Positions 24,032 through 32,363 of a DNA stretch of 38,798 nucleotides are shown here, one piece after another. This stretch comes from an uncultured Clostridia bacterium (GTDB taxonomy: Bacteria > Bacillota > Clostridia > Christensenellales > UBA1242): the NCBI GenBank assembly GCA_944345705.1, contig CALVML010000012.1:1-38798 (forward strand), written 5' to 3'. The translations under genes and the position numbers were made by a program. Positions within the stretch are counted from its first letter, which is position 1, and each line of letters begins with the position of its first letter. The notes under the pieces are model-generated. The model searched no databases. It was not told the DNA's origin and saw only the letters and a list, made by a program, of their open reading frames with translations.

Positions 24032-26440
24032 ATGAATAAAGTCAAATTTAAAGTGAATATCAAAATTATTTCATTGCTAGTTTTGCTACTTGCCTTTTTG
24101 ATGTTGCCTTTTGGACAATTTGAGCCAACAACTGCCGAAGGAGAATATCAAATTTCGACTGAAGCAGGCTTGAAAGATTGGCTCAACAACACAAACAGCG
24201 TCCAAACCAACAATCCAAATGCCGTGCTTACTCAAAATATCACATTGAATTGGGGTGGCGTTGCAACATATCCAGCGACCATTGAAGATGGAAGCAGTTT
24301 AGATGGACAAAATTTTACAATATATTTGCAAGGTGGGACATCGACAACTCCTGGTGGTACACTTTATGGTCAACTTGGCTTATTTGCTGATTTTATAAAT
24401 GGCACCTTAAAAAACACCACATTTGAATTGTTGAGTGATTATAATATAACCATTCATGCAGATACAGCACAAAAAAATAAACTTCTTTATACTGGTGTAA
24501 TATGTGGAAAAATGGAAAGTGGCACTATAGATAATTGTACACTTATAATTGATAAAAGTATAAATTTTAGTACCAACACCAAAGGTGGAACAAATGGAAC
24601 AGATGCATCAAGCAATCACTTTGGAGCTGTTGTCGGTGGAATGTGGGGAAATTCAGTAGTGTCAAACACAAAGGTTATTCAGACTTCTAATTCAACTATT
24701 ACAGTCACTGCAGGTCAAGGTTTTTCTTTTTTAAGAGTAGCTTTGATTTGTTCAGATCCATATTCTGACAGCACAGGAACGCCTACAATAAAAAATGTAT
24801 ATGTAGAGAGAAATGGCTATGTTGTCTTTGGAAATAGAAGTTTAATAGCTGGAGGAGAAATTTATGGAACTGTAGTTGCTGATCTTGATACTGGTGATAA
24901 TGGAGCAAATCACAATGTTATTATTGATGGAGTGATATACAATTCCACTTTGACAAACGAGGTCTATGGTGGTGTGACATATAATAATCGTAATCAGCGT
25001 TCTGATAATATTCATGGCTACATTATCGGTGCAAGAAAGGAAAGTGGCAGTAATTTTACCATCTCTAATATTTATAGTCTTATAGAACTTACTTCAACCG
25101 ATTATGTAAAAAGTGCGACTATTGGGTATACTCAACTTCCTAGCGGATATAGTTATGGTTTTAATGGCGACAACCTTGTTGTAACGAATGGTGATAGTCA
25201 AGGAAAATTTATTTGGTCGATATCAAATAATACAGGTGATGATTATAACGAACTATACAAACAACTTTCAAATGCAGTAGAAATTCCAAAGAAAACGGTA
25301 GATACAACAACTTTAAGGGATATACTTAATATAACTCTAGGTCAAATCATCGACAGTGCAATTGTCGGATTTGAAAGCGAACAAGTTGTTTATAGTGGTG
25401 TTCCTTTTCAAAATGTAAGGATAAGAATAGGTGACGAGATTATTGAAGATGATGATTTTGATGTAAGTTATGCTGACAACTTAAATGCCTATGCAACAAG
25501 TGGAAAAAATGCGACTTTTTCTCTTCAATATCTAGATAGAGAAGACGGCATTTTCTTAACTACACAAAAATATTTTGTTGAAAAATCAGGCATAAGTTAT
25601 GATAACGAAGAAATGACTATTAATCCAGCTCCGCTTACCATAACATATACTGCTGGAGATGTTTACACAAATAGTCTTTCTATCTCAGGGCTTGTAAATG
25701 GTCAGCAAGTGACCATAGATTCCGCGAAATACGGAAATGGAGTTGCTAGTTTTGATTGTTTAAACAATTCAACCACAAAGACCATCTCTTTTACTGATGG
25801 AGTAATCGAAACAAACTATGCAATCACGCAAAACGGACTTGAAGATTTAACTTTCGAGGTAAGTCCAAAGACAATTTCTATAAGTGATGGTATTACTGTC
25901 ACAAATGCCGATGGAAATAATGCAGTATTCAGTGAAAATGTGCTTACAATATATAGCAAAGACTATCAAACTGTAGAACTTGAATATAGTCAGCCAGTAG
26001 GCTATCTCAACCGCGTTGATTTAACAAGCAGTGAAGGACATTCTTTCAAGATCTCGTCATCTTTAAATGACAATGTGATGTCAAATACCATCTCTAGCGA
26101 CACAGCAAACGAACTTCATTATCTTGACTCTATTGTCTTGAATGAAAGTTTGCAGAAGGTTGCTGTTAAGATAGACATTGATACAAGCGTTTTATCAAAT
26201 TTGACTATAAACGGTCAAAGACCTGTTAAATATGGCGATTATCTCTTGATAGATGCCGATTTTGGCGAGGAATTAGAATTTGTTATCACTTTGCTTGATG
26301 ATTATCAAGATTATACCATTTCTTACTCTATTGCTAGTGAGCCTAGTCAAGTAGAAGGCAATTCATTTAAGATAAACGCTATAAGTCAAACTAACAACAT
26401 TATGCTTATTACTATATCAATTACAGCTCCAAGTGTGTAA
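24032..26440 (+). CDS. Secreted beta-rich repeat protein
   Basis: An 802-residue protein with a signal peptide (KVNIKIISLLVLLLAFLMLP, cleavage probably near residue 36). The following Gly/Asn/Thr-rich region (about 40-400) has the periodicity of a beta-helix (GVICGKMESGTIDNCTL, GAVVGGMWGNSVVSNTKV). Around 440-620 lie MBG-like modules (NPAPLTITYTAGDVY, VSPKTISISDGI), and a beta-rich C-terminal end follows. There is no sortase motif or membrane anchor. It lies 13 nt after the PI-PLC-like gene behind AAAGGAGGGTGAG, so the two are surely cotranscribed and probably act together at the surface. The exact function is unknown. Confidence 0.8.
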   Translation: MNKVKFKVNIKIISLLVLLLAFLMLPFGQFEPTTAEGEYQISTEAGLKDWLNNTNSVQTNNPNAVLTQNITLNWGGVATYPATIEDGSSLDGQNFTIYLQGGTSTTPGGTLYGQLGLFADFINGTLKNTTFELLSDYNITIHADTAQKNKLLYTGVICGKMESGTIDNCTLIIDKSINFSTNTKGGTNGTDASSNHFGAVVGGMWGNSVVSNTKVIQTSNSTITVTAGQGFSFLRVALICSDPYSDSTGTPTIKNVYVERNGYVVFGNRSLIAGGEIYGTVVADLDTGDNGANHNVIIDGVIYNSTLTNEVYGGVTYNNRNQRSDNIHGYIIGARKESGSNFTISNIYSLIELTSTDYVKSATIGYTQLPSGYSYGFNGDNLVVTNGDSQGKFIWSISNNTGDDYNELYKQLSNAVEIPKKTVDTTTLRDILNITLGQIIDSAIVGFESEQVVYSGVPFQNVRIRIGDEIIEDDDFDVSYADNLNAYATSGKNATFSLQYLDREDGIFLTTQKYFVEKSGISYDNEEMTINPAPLTITYTAGDVYTNSLSISGLVNGQQVTIDSAKYGNGVASFDCLNNSTTKTISFTDGVIETNYAITQNGLEDLTFEVSPKTISISDGITVTNADGNNAVFSENVLTIYSKDYQTVELEYSQPVGYLNRVDLTSSEGHSFKISSSLNDNVMSNTISSDTANELHYLDSIVLNESLQKVAVKIDIDTSVLSNLTINGQRPVKYGDYLLIDADFGEELEFVITLLDDYQDYTISYSIASEPSQVEGNSFKINAISQTNNIMLITISITAPSV

Positions 26441-26460
26441 CATTTCAAGTTATATATTTC

Positions 26461-26492
26461 AAAAAATGCATCTATTAAGAGATGCATTTTTT
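26461..26492. terminator. Bidirectional terminator between convergent genes
   Basis: AAAAAATGCATCT (26461-26473) pairs with AGATGCATTTTTT (26480-26492) around a 6-nt loop. A-runs on one arm and T-runs on the other suit termination from both strands. Confidence 0.88.
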
Positions 26493-26572
26493 AAAGTTTT
26501 TATAATGATAAATAAGCATATTTAACATTTTATTTAATTAATATTTTGCTAATATCAACAAATTCTATGCCC

Positions 26573-27604
26573 TTACATAGAAGTCAGGGCATTCCATGTA
26601 TTGTCGCCGACAATGCCGTCAACGGTAAGATTGTTTTCTTGTTGGAAAGCTCTCACCGCATTAAGAGTTTGACTGCCAAATATTCCATCAATATTCCCTG
26701 TAGGAATAAACTTGCTTTGAAGCAAATTTTGAAGAAAGCGTACGTAAGAGCCACGCGATCCTTCTCTCAAAAGTGGATATGGTGGCAGGTTGAGAAGATA
26801 GGTCCATGTATTATTGCCGACAAGTCCGTCTACAGTAAGGTCATTATTTGACTGAAAATCTCGAACTGCCGACAGCGTATTATTGCCGAATATGCCATCT
26901 ACCGATAGATTGTAGCCAAAGCTATTGTTGAGAATGAATTGAAGCAAGTATACAAAGTTATTTCGAGAGCCTTGTCTTAAAAGTGGATAGACTGACAGAT
27001 CATTTCGCGGAATATATCCTACGCCTAAAAAGTCACACACGCCGTGACAAGCTTCTTCTCCAACTTCGGTCTGGAATAGTGGATTTATCATAAGCATTGC
27101 CTCATCATAGTTTGTCATAAACCCTGCCTCTATCAAACTTGAAGTGCAGTTGACATTTGACAGTACTCCAACATCCAAATTCTTGACTCCACGACCATTT
27201 TGATCTGTACCTTCAATAAGTTTATTGTATAAGTCCTGTGCAAGCGTCCTAGACTGACTCGCCTTAGGATTTAAGGTCGAATAAAAGGTTTCAAGTCCAC
27301 TTGCCGAGTTAAACTGCTCACCATACGCATTGTAGGCAAAAGTCACAAGCAAGGTTAAATTTTGTGCGTTAATTCGACGTACTCGTTCTGAAATTGATAT
27401 GTCTTGCAGTTCGGGCTTGACATCATAGACCGAGAAATCTTGTCGCATACAGGCTTCAATGAATTTATTTTTTGCCTGCCTATTGAATTCATTCTCATAG
27501 ATCTGTCTGCCTAGCCTTTCAATATACGGTGTACGTTTTCCGACCGTTGGCGGATTGACGCCATGTTCGTCATTGGCGCCTATGTAAAAATCTTCGTTTG
27601 CCAT
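26573..27604 (-). CDS. Amidase_3-like protein with two peptidoglycan-binding repeats
   Basis: A 343-residue protein. Residues 1-195 resemble N-acetylmuramoyl-L-alanine amidases of the Amidase_3 type (ENEFNRQAK, SERVRRINAQNLTLL, LIEAGFMTNYDEA with E159). Residues about 206-343 are two PG_binding_1 repeats (YPLLRxGSR, VDGIFGxxTLxAVRxFQ, VDGxVGxNTW). The position of the usual second zinc histidine (FISIHANA in typical enzymes) reads LVTFAYNA, giving Ala at 90. H14 and E37/E39 could be remaining ligands. No signal peptide is visible. It may therefore be catalytically altered or a binding protein. The ribosome binding site GGAGG is 5 nt before the ATG. Confidence 0.82.
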   Translation of the reverse strand: MANEDFYIGANDEHGVNPPTVGKRTPYIERLGRQIYENEFNRQAKNKFIEACMRQDFSVYDVKPELQDISISERVRRINAQNLTLLVTFAYNAYGEQFNSASGLETFYSTLNPKASQSRTLAQDLYNKLIEGTDQNGRGVKNLDVGVLSNVNCTSSLIEAGFMTNYDEAMLMINPLFQTEVGEEACHGVCDFLGVGYIPRNDLSVYPLLRQGSRNNFVYLLQFILNNSFGYNLSVDGIFGNNTLSAVRDFQSNNDLTVDGLVGNNTWTYLLNLPPYPLLREGSRGSYVRFLQNLLQSKFIPTGNIDGIFGSQTLNAVRAFQQENNLTVDGIVGDNTWNALTSM

Positions 27605-27677
27605 TATACCTCCATTTTATTTTGTATGTTAATATATATGTTTGCAAAGAAAATCTTGCCACAATTATGAATTTTGC

Positions 27678-27706
27678 TTGAAAATTAAATTATTTTTCTT
27701 TATAAT
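27678..27706 (+). promoter_or_regulatory. Promoter of the DUF5011-like/MBL pair
   Basis: TTGAAA (27678-27683), 17 nt, TATAAT (27701-27706). The leader is about 80 nt. Confidence 0.65.
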
Positions 27707-27792
27707 CTTCATATATAGTATATAAACATATAAACTTACTTGCTTTATTTTGTAATGCAAGGATGATTTTAGAAATAAAACAAAGGAAGATT

Positions 27793-28173
27793 ATGGCAAA
27801 AAGATCAAAAAAGAATATAGAAAAAGTAAAGAAAAAGCATCCATTTGCTTTTATAGTTGTAATTGCACTATTTGCAGTTGGAATTATTGGCGGATATTTT
27901 ACAGTAAAGACACTTACTAAAAATGACACCTTTGAACTTATAGGAGAAAAATACATTACTCTCACACTTGGTCAGTCCTACCAAGATGAAGGTGCAAAGG
28001 CGGTCTTTTTCGGCAGGGATGTATCAGATGAAATAGTGATAGAAAACAATATCGACTTCTCTAGTGCTGGGCAATATTATATCAAATATGAATACTCTAG
28101 TCTTCTTTATAAAAATGTTGTTAAGTACAGATATGTCACCATAACAAGCGAGGAGGTGGCAGATGGGGAATAA
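27793..28173 (+). CDS. Small membrane-anchored protein with DUF5011-like Ig domain
   Basis: A 126-residue protein. A Lys-rich N-terminus (MAKRSKKNIEKVKKKHP) precedes one membrane helix (about 18-40). An outside Ig-like domain of the DUF5011 kind follows (LTLGQSYQDEGAKAVFFG, then DFSSAGQYYIKYEY). The start at 27793 follows AAAGGAAG; an upstream ATG at 27763 lacks such a site. It overlaps the start of the next gene by 11 bp, so the two are translationally coupled. DUF5011 modules are usually parts of larger surface proteins; a stand-alone anchored copy suggests a partner role for the adjacent hydrolase. Confidence 0.75.
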   Translation: MAKRSKKNIEKVKKKHPFAFIVVIALFAVGIIGGYFTVKTLTKNDTFELIGEKYITLTLGQSYQDEGAKAVFFGRDVSDEIVIENNIDFSSAGQYYIKYEYSSLLYKNVVKYRYVTITSEEVADGE

Positions 28174-29278
28174 AAAAGTCTTTATAATCACTTCTATTCT
28201 ATCAATTCTTGCAATAGTGATAGGCTTCTTGCTTGGTAGCGGATATTATCTTTTAAAAAACGCACCACAAAGCGAAAAACTATCTTTTGGTGATTTTAAT
28301 ATTCATGTCATGGAACTTGGCAATCAATATACAGGCGATTGCATATACATTAAAAGCGGCGACACCGATATTCTTATCGATGCGGGGTCGCGTACAAATA
28401 GTGCGGGCGCGATTATTGAATATGTTGATCAGTATGTAAATGATGGCAAACTTGAATATGTCATTGCAACTCATGCCGACCGTGATCATATCTCTGCATT
28501 TAATGGCACATCTTCTCAGGTTGGAGTGCTTGAATATTATGATATAGATATGATTATAGATTTTCCATTGACAAATTCTACTACAAATACTTACAAAACT
28601 TATCGAGAAAATGTAGAAAAAAAGGTTGCAAGTGGAACTATTCACTATACCGCGCTTGAATGTTACAATGAAGAGAACGGCGCTCAAAGAGTCTATCAAA
28701 TCTCTGAAGGCGTCGAGATGGAAATCTTATATAACTACTACTATAACCATTCGTCAAGTGATGAAAATAATTATTCTGTGTGCTTAATGTTCAATCAAGG
28801 CGACAGTCATTATCTTTTCACAGGTGACCTAGAGGCAGAGGGCGAAGAGCATTTGCTTGAATATTATTCTGGCGAGAATTCGCTTCCGCAGTGTGTATTC
28901 TATAAGGGGGCTCATCACGGCTCAAGAACTTCAAACACCAAAGAACTTTTATCAGTTATTCAGCCTGAGTATGTTGTGGTTTGTTGTTGTGCAGGTACGC
29001 CTGAATATACAGATGCTCCAGCAAATCAATTTCCGACACAGGAGTTTATCGACAACATCGCACCATATACCGATAAAGTCTATATTCCTACTGTTGTGGA
29101 TACAATCACTACAAGCGAAAGCGGATCGCAGTCCTATACTGTCAAATCGCTAAATGGTGACATTGTCTTAAGTTTTAGTCAAGGTGTGGCAAAAGTCACT
29201 TGCTCTGTCAGCGACCTTGTACTTAAAGATAGTGATTGGTTTAAAGAAAATCGCACGCTCCCTGCCGAGTGGCAGTAG
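28163..29278 (+). CDS. Membrane-anchored ComEC-like metallo-beta-lactamase-fold hydrolase
   Basis: A 371-residue protein. One N-terminal membrane helix (about 6-31) leads to a metallo-beta-lactamase domain. The metal motif is HADRDH (H104, D106, D108, H109); LFTGDLEAEGE and YKGAHHGSRTSN supply the later ligands. The set is characteristic of the ComEC/Rec2 C-terminal hydrolase group, but the large membrane channel domain of ComEC is absent. The catalytic domain would face outside, so an extracellular nuclease or phosphodiesterase is possible; the substrate is unknown. AGGAGGTGG lies before the ATG, inside the preceding gene's end. Confidence 0.85.
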   Translation: MGNKKVFIITSILSILAIVIGFLLGSGYYLLKNAPQSEKLSFGDFNIHVMELGNQYTGDCIYIKSGDTDILIDAGSRTNSAGAIIEYVDQYVNDGKLEYVIATHADRDHISAFNGTSSQVGVLEYYDIDMIIDFPLTNSTTNTYKTYRENVEKKVASGTIHYTALECYNEENGAQRVYQISEGVEMEILYNYYYNHSSSDENNYSVCLMFNQGDSHYLFTGDLEAEGEEHLLEYYSGENSLPQCVFYKGAHHGSRTSNTKELLSVIQPEYVVVCCCAGTPEYTDAPANQFPTQEFIDNIAPYTDKVYIPTVVDTITTSESGSQSYTVKSLNGDIVLSFSQGVAKVTCSVSDLVLKDSDWFKENRTLPAEWQ

Positions 29279-29375
29279 GCAAGGCTTGAAGTACTAGAAA
29301 TGTTTAAACAATGCAATTTGAAAAAAATAAAAAATAATTCAATATGTGAAAAATTTAATAAAAATTAGGCAAATT

Positions 29376-29434
29376 TAGCGAAATTTCATAGTTTTTTAAT
29401 AAATTATGATAAATTTTCGCTATTTTTCTTTTTA
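29376..29434 (+). terminator. Terminator after the MBL gene
   Basis: TAGCGAAATTT (29376-29386) pairs with AAATTTTCGCTA (29411-29422, one bulge), with a further ATA/TAT pairing inward and a T-rich tract after it. Confidence 0.65.
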
Positions 29435-29448
29435 AATGTATGGATATT

Positions 29449-29457
29449 TGTTACAAT
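29449..29457 (+). promoter_or_regulatory. Extended -10 promoter, probably leaderless transcript
   Basis: TGTTACAAT: TGn plus TACAAT (29452-29457), 6 nt before the ATG at 29464. No ribosome binding site is present and no clear -35 box. Confidence 0.45.
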
Positions 29458-29463
29458 ATTTCT

Positions 29464-30138
29464 ATGAAAAATTTACTTTTCTTTGATATAGAATGCAGTA
29501 ATGGCCATGATATTTGCTCATTTGGCTATTTGATTGTTGACAATAATTTCAACATAATTATAAAGGAAGATTTGCTAATAAATCCAAATGCACCTTTCAT
29601 TCTTGCAAAGAAGGGTGAAAAGCCTAAAATACAACTTGCCTATAGCGAACTTACTTTTAAAAAACAACCAATCTTTAAGCATTATTATTCTAAAATAAAA
29701 CGTCTGCTTTCAAATCCCAGCAATCTAGTTTTTGGTCATAGTATGGCAAGTGATATCTACTATTTAAAGTTTGCTTGCGAAAAATATAGATTGCCACTCA
29801 TTGATTTTCAGGGCTTTGATTGTCAAAAGTTATACAAAGCGATATACAAAAAAGATCACTTGCTTTCGCTTAGCAAGATGCTTGAAGAACTTAATATAAA
29901 CTCAAATTTAACCTTGCACAAAAGTTGTGACGATGCCCATCTAGTCATGGAAGTACTTAAGAAAATACTAAAGGAGAAAAAACTTTCTCTTGAAAGGCTC
30001 CTTGAAAAGTTTCCAGATTGCAAGGTAACAAGCTTAAATATTCTTAAGAAAGCCTATAAACTTAAGCCAAGATATAGTCACTCTATAGACTATAAAAAGA
30101 AATTTGAAAATAATTATAAAGATAAAGAAAAAATTTAA
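29464..30138 (+). CDS. DnaQ-like DEDDh 3'-5' exonuclease
   Basis: A 224-residue stand-alone exonuclease. Exo I is FFDIECSN (D8, E10), Exo II is GHSMASDIYYL (D97) and Exo III is LHKSCDDAHLVMEVL (H152, D157), the complete DEDDh set. It may proofread, trim RNA or degrade single strands; the sequence does not separate these. The C-terminus is basic (KPRYSHSIDYKKKFEN). I use the ATG at 29464, 6 nt after the -10 box; an in-frame ATG at 29440 would lie upstream of the promoter. It is bounded by terminators on both sides. Confidence 0.85.
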   Translation: MKNLLFFDIECSNGHDICSFGYLIVDNNFNIIIKEDLLINPNAPFILAKKGEKPKIQLAYSELTFKKQPIFKHYYSKIKRLLSNPSNLVFGHSMASDIYYLKFACEKYRLPLIDFQGFDCQKLYKAIYKKDHLLSLSKMLEELNINSNLTLHKSCDDAHLVMEVLKKILKEKKLSLERLLEKFPDCKVTSLNILKKAYKLKPRYSHSIDYKKKFENNYKDKEKI

Positions 30139-30141
30139 CAA

Positions 30142-30181
30142 AAAAAGATATGGTTTTTGAAGCAAAGTGCCATATCTTTTT
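30142..30181. terminator. Bidirectional terminator, exonuclease and cysteine synthase genes
   Basis: AAAAAGATATGG (30142-30153) pairs with CCATATCTTTTT (30170-30181), with a 16-nt loop. It is U-tailed on both strands. Confidence 0.85.
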
Positions 30182-30244
30182 AAATTTTATTTGTTTTTTG
30201 AAAATTTTAAATATTTTAAATGTTTTAAACGATTTAAGTGTTTT

Positions 30245-31159
30245 TTAAATTAAAATCTCTATTTGATCAACTAAGTTTGTAGATGATTTTTTTGATAAGT
30301 CTGTTGAAAGATATTTTTTATTATCATCAGGGAAAACCGTTGCGATGGTTTTTTCGTCACACAAAACCGCACCCAAAAAGTTTGCTCCGCCTGATATTCC
30401 ACAAGGAATGCCGAGTGCATTGAGTTTTTGAGCCATTGCAATCGCGTCTTCGTCAGTGATAGGTATGATTTGATCGACCAAATTTCTATCATAGAGTTTT
30501 GGTATGATGCCATCACTTAAACCCTGTATCTTGTGCTGACCATTGCTGTAGCCAAGTGTGAGAAGGGATGAAGCTGCAGGATCGATTGCCACGATTTTAT
30601 AGCCATTCTCTTTTAAAATGCTTCCTGCGCCAGAGAGCGTGCCAGATGTGCCAACACCGCTGACAAAACACTTTGCACTGCAGTCCTTTAAAATTTCATA
30701 TCCTAGCGCTTTTTGTGCAAGGCTATTGTTTTCATTTTCAAATTGTCTGCAATAGAAGGCATCATGCTCACTTGCATATTTTTCAGCCTTTTCAAAGCAA
30801 TCTGCAAAGTCATCGCAAAGAATAAGAGTTGCACCATATAGTGAAATGAGTTTTTTGCGCTCTTCACTCATACCTTTTGGCATAAATATAGTCACTTTTA
30901 GACCTAGATAGGCGCCGAGTACTGAAAGAGAGATGCCCATGTTGCCACTTGTAACTTCACATATCTCTTTGCAACTTTCGATTTGCGGATAATTTTTAAG
31001 CATACCAAGAGATGCTCTATCCTTTATAGATCCAGAAAAATTGTACCACTCACACTTGACATAAATATCTTTCAAAACTCCTGCGTATTTAATGCTGATT
31101 TTTAGTAGAGGTGTATTCCCTATAAAATGACTTAAATATTCAATCTTCTCTTTTATCAT
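30245..31159 (-). CDS. cysK: Cysteine synthase-like PLP enzyme
   Basis: A 304-residue fold-type II PLP enzyme, expected to make cysteine from O-acetylserine and sulfide. The PLP lysine is K46 in NFSGSIKDRA, the substrate loop is TSGNMGISL, and the phosphate-binding loop is GVGTSGTLSG. CGISGGANFLGA completes the pattern. The usual TSGNTG reads TSGNMG, a common variant in some clostridial paralogues. The start MIKEKIEYLS at 31159 follows AAAAGGA; longer in-frame starts lack a site. It is monocistronic. A related beta-family enzyme cannot be excluded. Confidence 0.85.
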   Translation of the reverse strand: MIKEKIEYLSHFIGNTPLLKISIKYAGVLKDIYVKCEWYNFSGSIKDRASLGMLKNYPQIESCKEICEVTSGNMGISLSVLGAYLGLKVTIFMPKGMSEERKKLISLYGATLILCDDFADCFEKAEKYASEHDAFYCRQFENENNSLAQKALGYEILKDCSAKCFVSGVGTSGTLSGAGSILKENGYKIVAIDPAASSLLTLGYSNGQHKIQGLSDGIIPKLYDRNLVDQIIPITDEDAIAMAQKLNALGIPCGISGGANFLGAVLCDEKTIATVFPDDNKKYLSTDLSKKSSTNLVDQIEILI

Positions 31160-31181
31160 AGTTTTCCTTTTACACTCAATT

Positions 31182-31210
31182 ATTTTATGCAATATTTTGA
31201 TTTTTGTCAA
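31182..31210 (-). promoter_or_regulatory. Promoter of cysteine synthase-like gene
   Basis: On the minus strand TTGACA (31205-31210), 17 nt, TAAAAT (31182-31187), 22 nt before the ATG. Confidence 0.75.
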
Positions 31211-31270
31211 ATTAAGCAAAAAAGTTTATATGAATTTAATTAAATATATGATAAAATAGTGTTGAAAGTT

Positions 31271-31957
31271 ATGGACGAGATTTTTGAAAAGATTTTTAAG
31301 GATAAAAAAGCAAACAAAGAAAAACTATTAATGTACGGTTTTACTGAAAATGAAAACTGCTTCCTTTATCAAAGACAAATCATGGAGGGAGAGTTTAAAA
31401 TTGTGGTCAAAATTAAAGATGAGCAGATTGAAACAGCCGTCTATGAAGTTGAAACGGGGGAACTATACACTCTTCATTTAATACCGCACGCACAAGGTGC
31501 TTTTGTTGGTAAAGTAAGACTTGAATATTTAAGTTTACTTGAAGATATAGGACAGAAATGTTTTGAATATGATGTCTTTCGCGAAGATAACACAAAAAAG
31601 ATTATAGAATTTGTAAAACAAGAATTCAACTCTTCTCTTGAGTTTTTGTGGCCAAAGTTTTCAAACAACGCGATATGCAGAAGGCAGGATAATCAAAAGT
31701 GGTATATTGCATTTATGAAAATAACGGCAGACAAGTTAGGGCTAAATGAAAAAGAGCCGATTGAAATAATTGATCTGCGTGTAGACAACAACAAATTAAA
31801 CAGCCTTTTAGATTATAAGACTTTTTTTCCTGCTTATCACATGAATAAAAAGAGTTGGATAACAGTCAAATTAAATTCACTTGCAAACCTTAATCAAGTG
31901 TGTGATCTAATAAGAGAAAGCTATGTTTTAGCGAAGGATGATAAGAAAAAAAGATAA
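31271..31957 (+). CDS. MmcQ/YjbR-family protein
   Basis: A 228-residue protein (232 if the GTG at 31259 is used). The C-terminal half is a CyaY-like MmcQ/YjbR domain: WPKFSNNAICRRQDNQKWYIAFMKI, then IIDLRVDN, and the hallmark YHMNKKSWITVKLN followed by LIRESYVLAK. The N-terminal half is a small alpha+beta region (NENCFLYQRQIMEGEFKIVVKI) also seen in longer members. It is often annotated as DNA-binding; direct functional evidence is thin. No ribosome binding site precedes the ATG. A TATGAT box lies 6 nt before the GTG. Confidence 0.78.
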   Translation: MDEIFEKIFKDKKANKEKLLMYGFTENENCFLYQRQIMEGEFKIVVKIKDEQIETAVYEVETGELYTLHLIPHAQGAFVGKVRLEYLSLLEDIGQKCFEYDVFREDNTKKIIEFVKQEFNSSLEFLWPKFSNNAICRRQDNQKWYIAFMKITADKLGLNEKEPIEIIDLRVDNNKLNSLLDYKTFFPAYHMNKKSWITVKLNSLANLNQVCDLIRESYVLAKDDKKKR

Positions 31958-32036
31958 GTTTAAACATTTACAAAACTTTTACAATTAATTAAATATTTTT
32001 TAATAAATATATGCAATAATGATAAAGGAGATAAAG

Positions 32037-32177
32037 ATGAGCTCGATTTTGATAGTAGAAGATGATGTAGAGTTAAATAATATGGTAAATATCTATCTTT
32101 CTGGCAATGGCTTTGAATGCGACTGTTGTTTTGATGGCGAGAAGGCGTTTGATATTAAATTTGTTGAATATCCTTAA
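32037..32177 (+). pseudogene. Truncated response regulator (receiver N-terminus only)
   Basis: A 46-codon frame preceded by AAAGGAG. It reads MSSILIVEDDVELNNMV and continues through YLSGNGFECDCCFDGEKAFD, an unmistakable start of an OmpR/PhoB-type receiver domain with the acidic EDD pocket. It stops at TAA before the phospho-accepting aspartate. No further receiver, DNA-binding domain or kinase gene follows; 32178-32283 is AT-rich DNA ending in a terminator. A deletion that removed the rest of a two-component system is the simplest reading. Confidence 0.85.
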
Positions 32178-32283
32178 AATAGGGCGGTTTTCGAAGTTTT
32201 TGACAAAAAAATATTTTTTGATTTTTGATATAAAAAATGGTCGTTTTCTCTTTATTTTAAAGGGAAAGCGCGTTTATAAAGTA

Positions 32284-32330
32284 AAATAGCAACTTTTTAA
32301 AAGATTTGAAATTTAGTTGCTATTTTTTTT
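32284..32330 (+). terminator. Terminator after the truncated regulator
   Basis: AAATAGCAACT (32284-32294) pairs with AGTTGCTATTT (32315-32325), followed by T residues to 32330. It probably once ended the lost two-component operon. Confidence 0.85.
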
Positions 32331-32345
32331 GTTATTTGTTATCTT
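32317..32345 (+). promoter_or_regulatory. Possible promoter overlapping the terminator
   Basis: TTGCTA (32317-32322), 17 nt, TATCTT (32340-32345) with an upstream TGT. The -35 box lies inside the terminator's right arm. It would serve the alpha-oxoamine synthase gene starting at 32364. Confidence 0.35.
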
Positions 32346-32363
32346 TAAAAAAAGGAGAGAGAT

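Noticed and set aside
32107..32289. 60-codon frame after the truncated regulator
   Set aside because: Out of frame with the receiver remnant, basic low-complexity peptide, no ribosome binding site, runs into the terminator.
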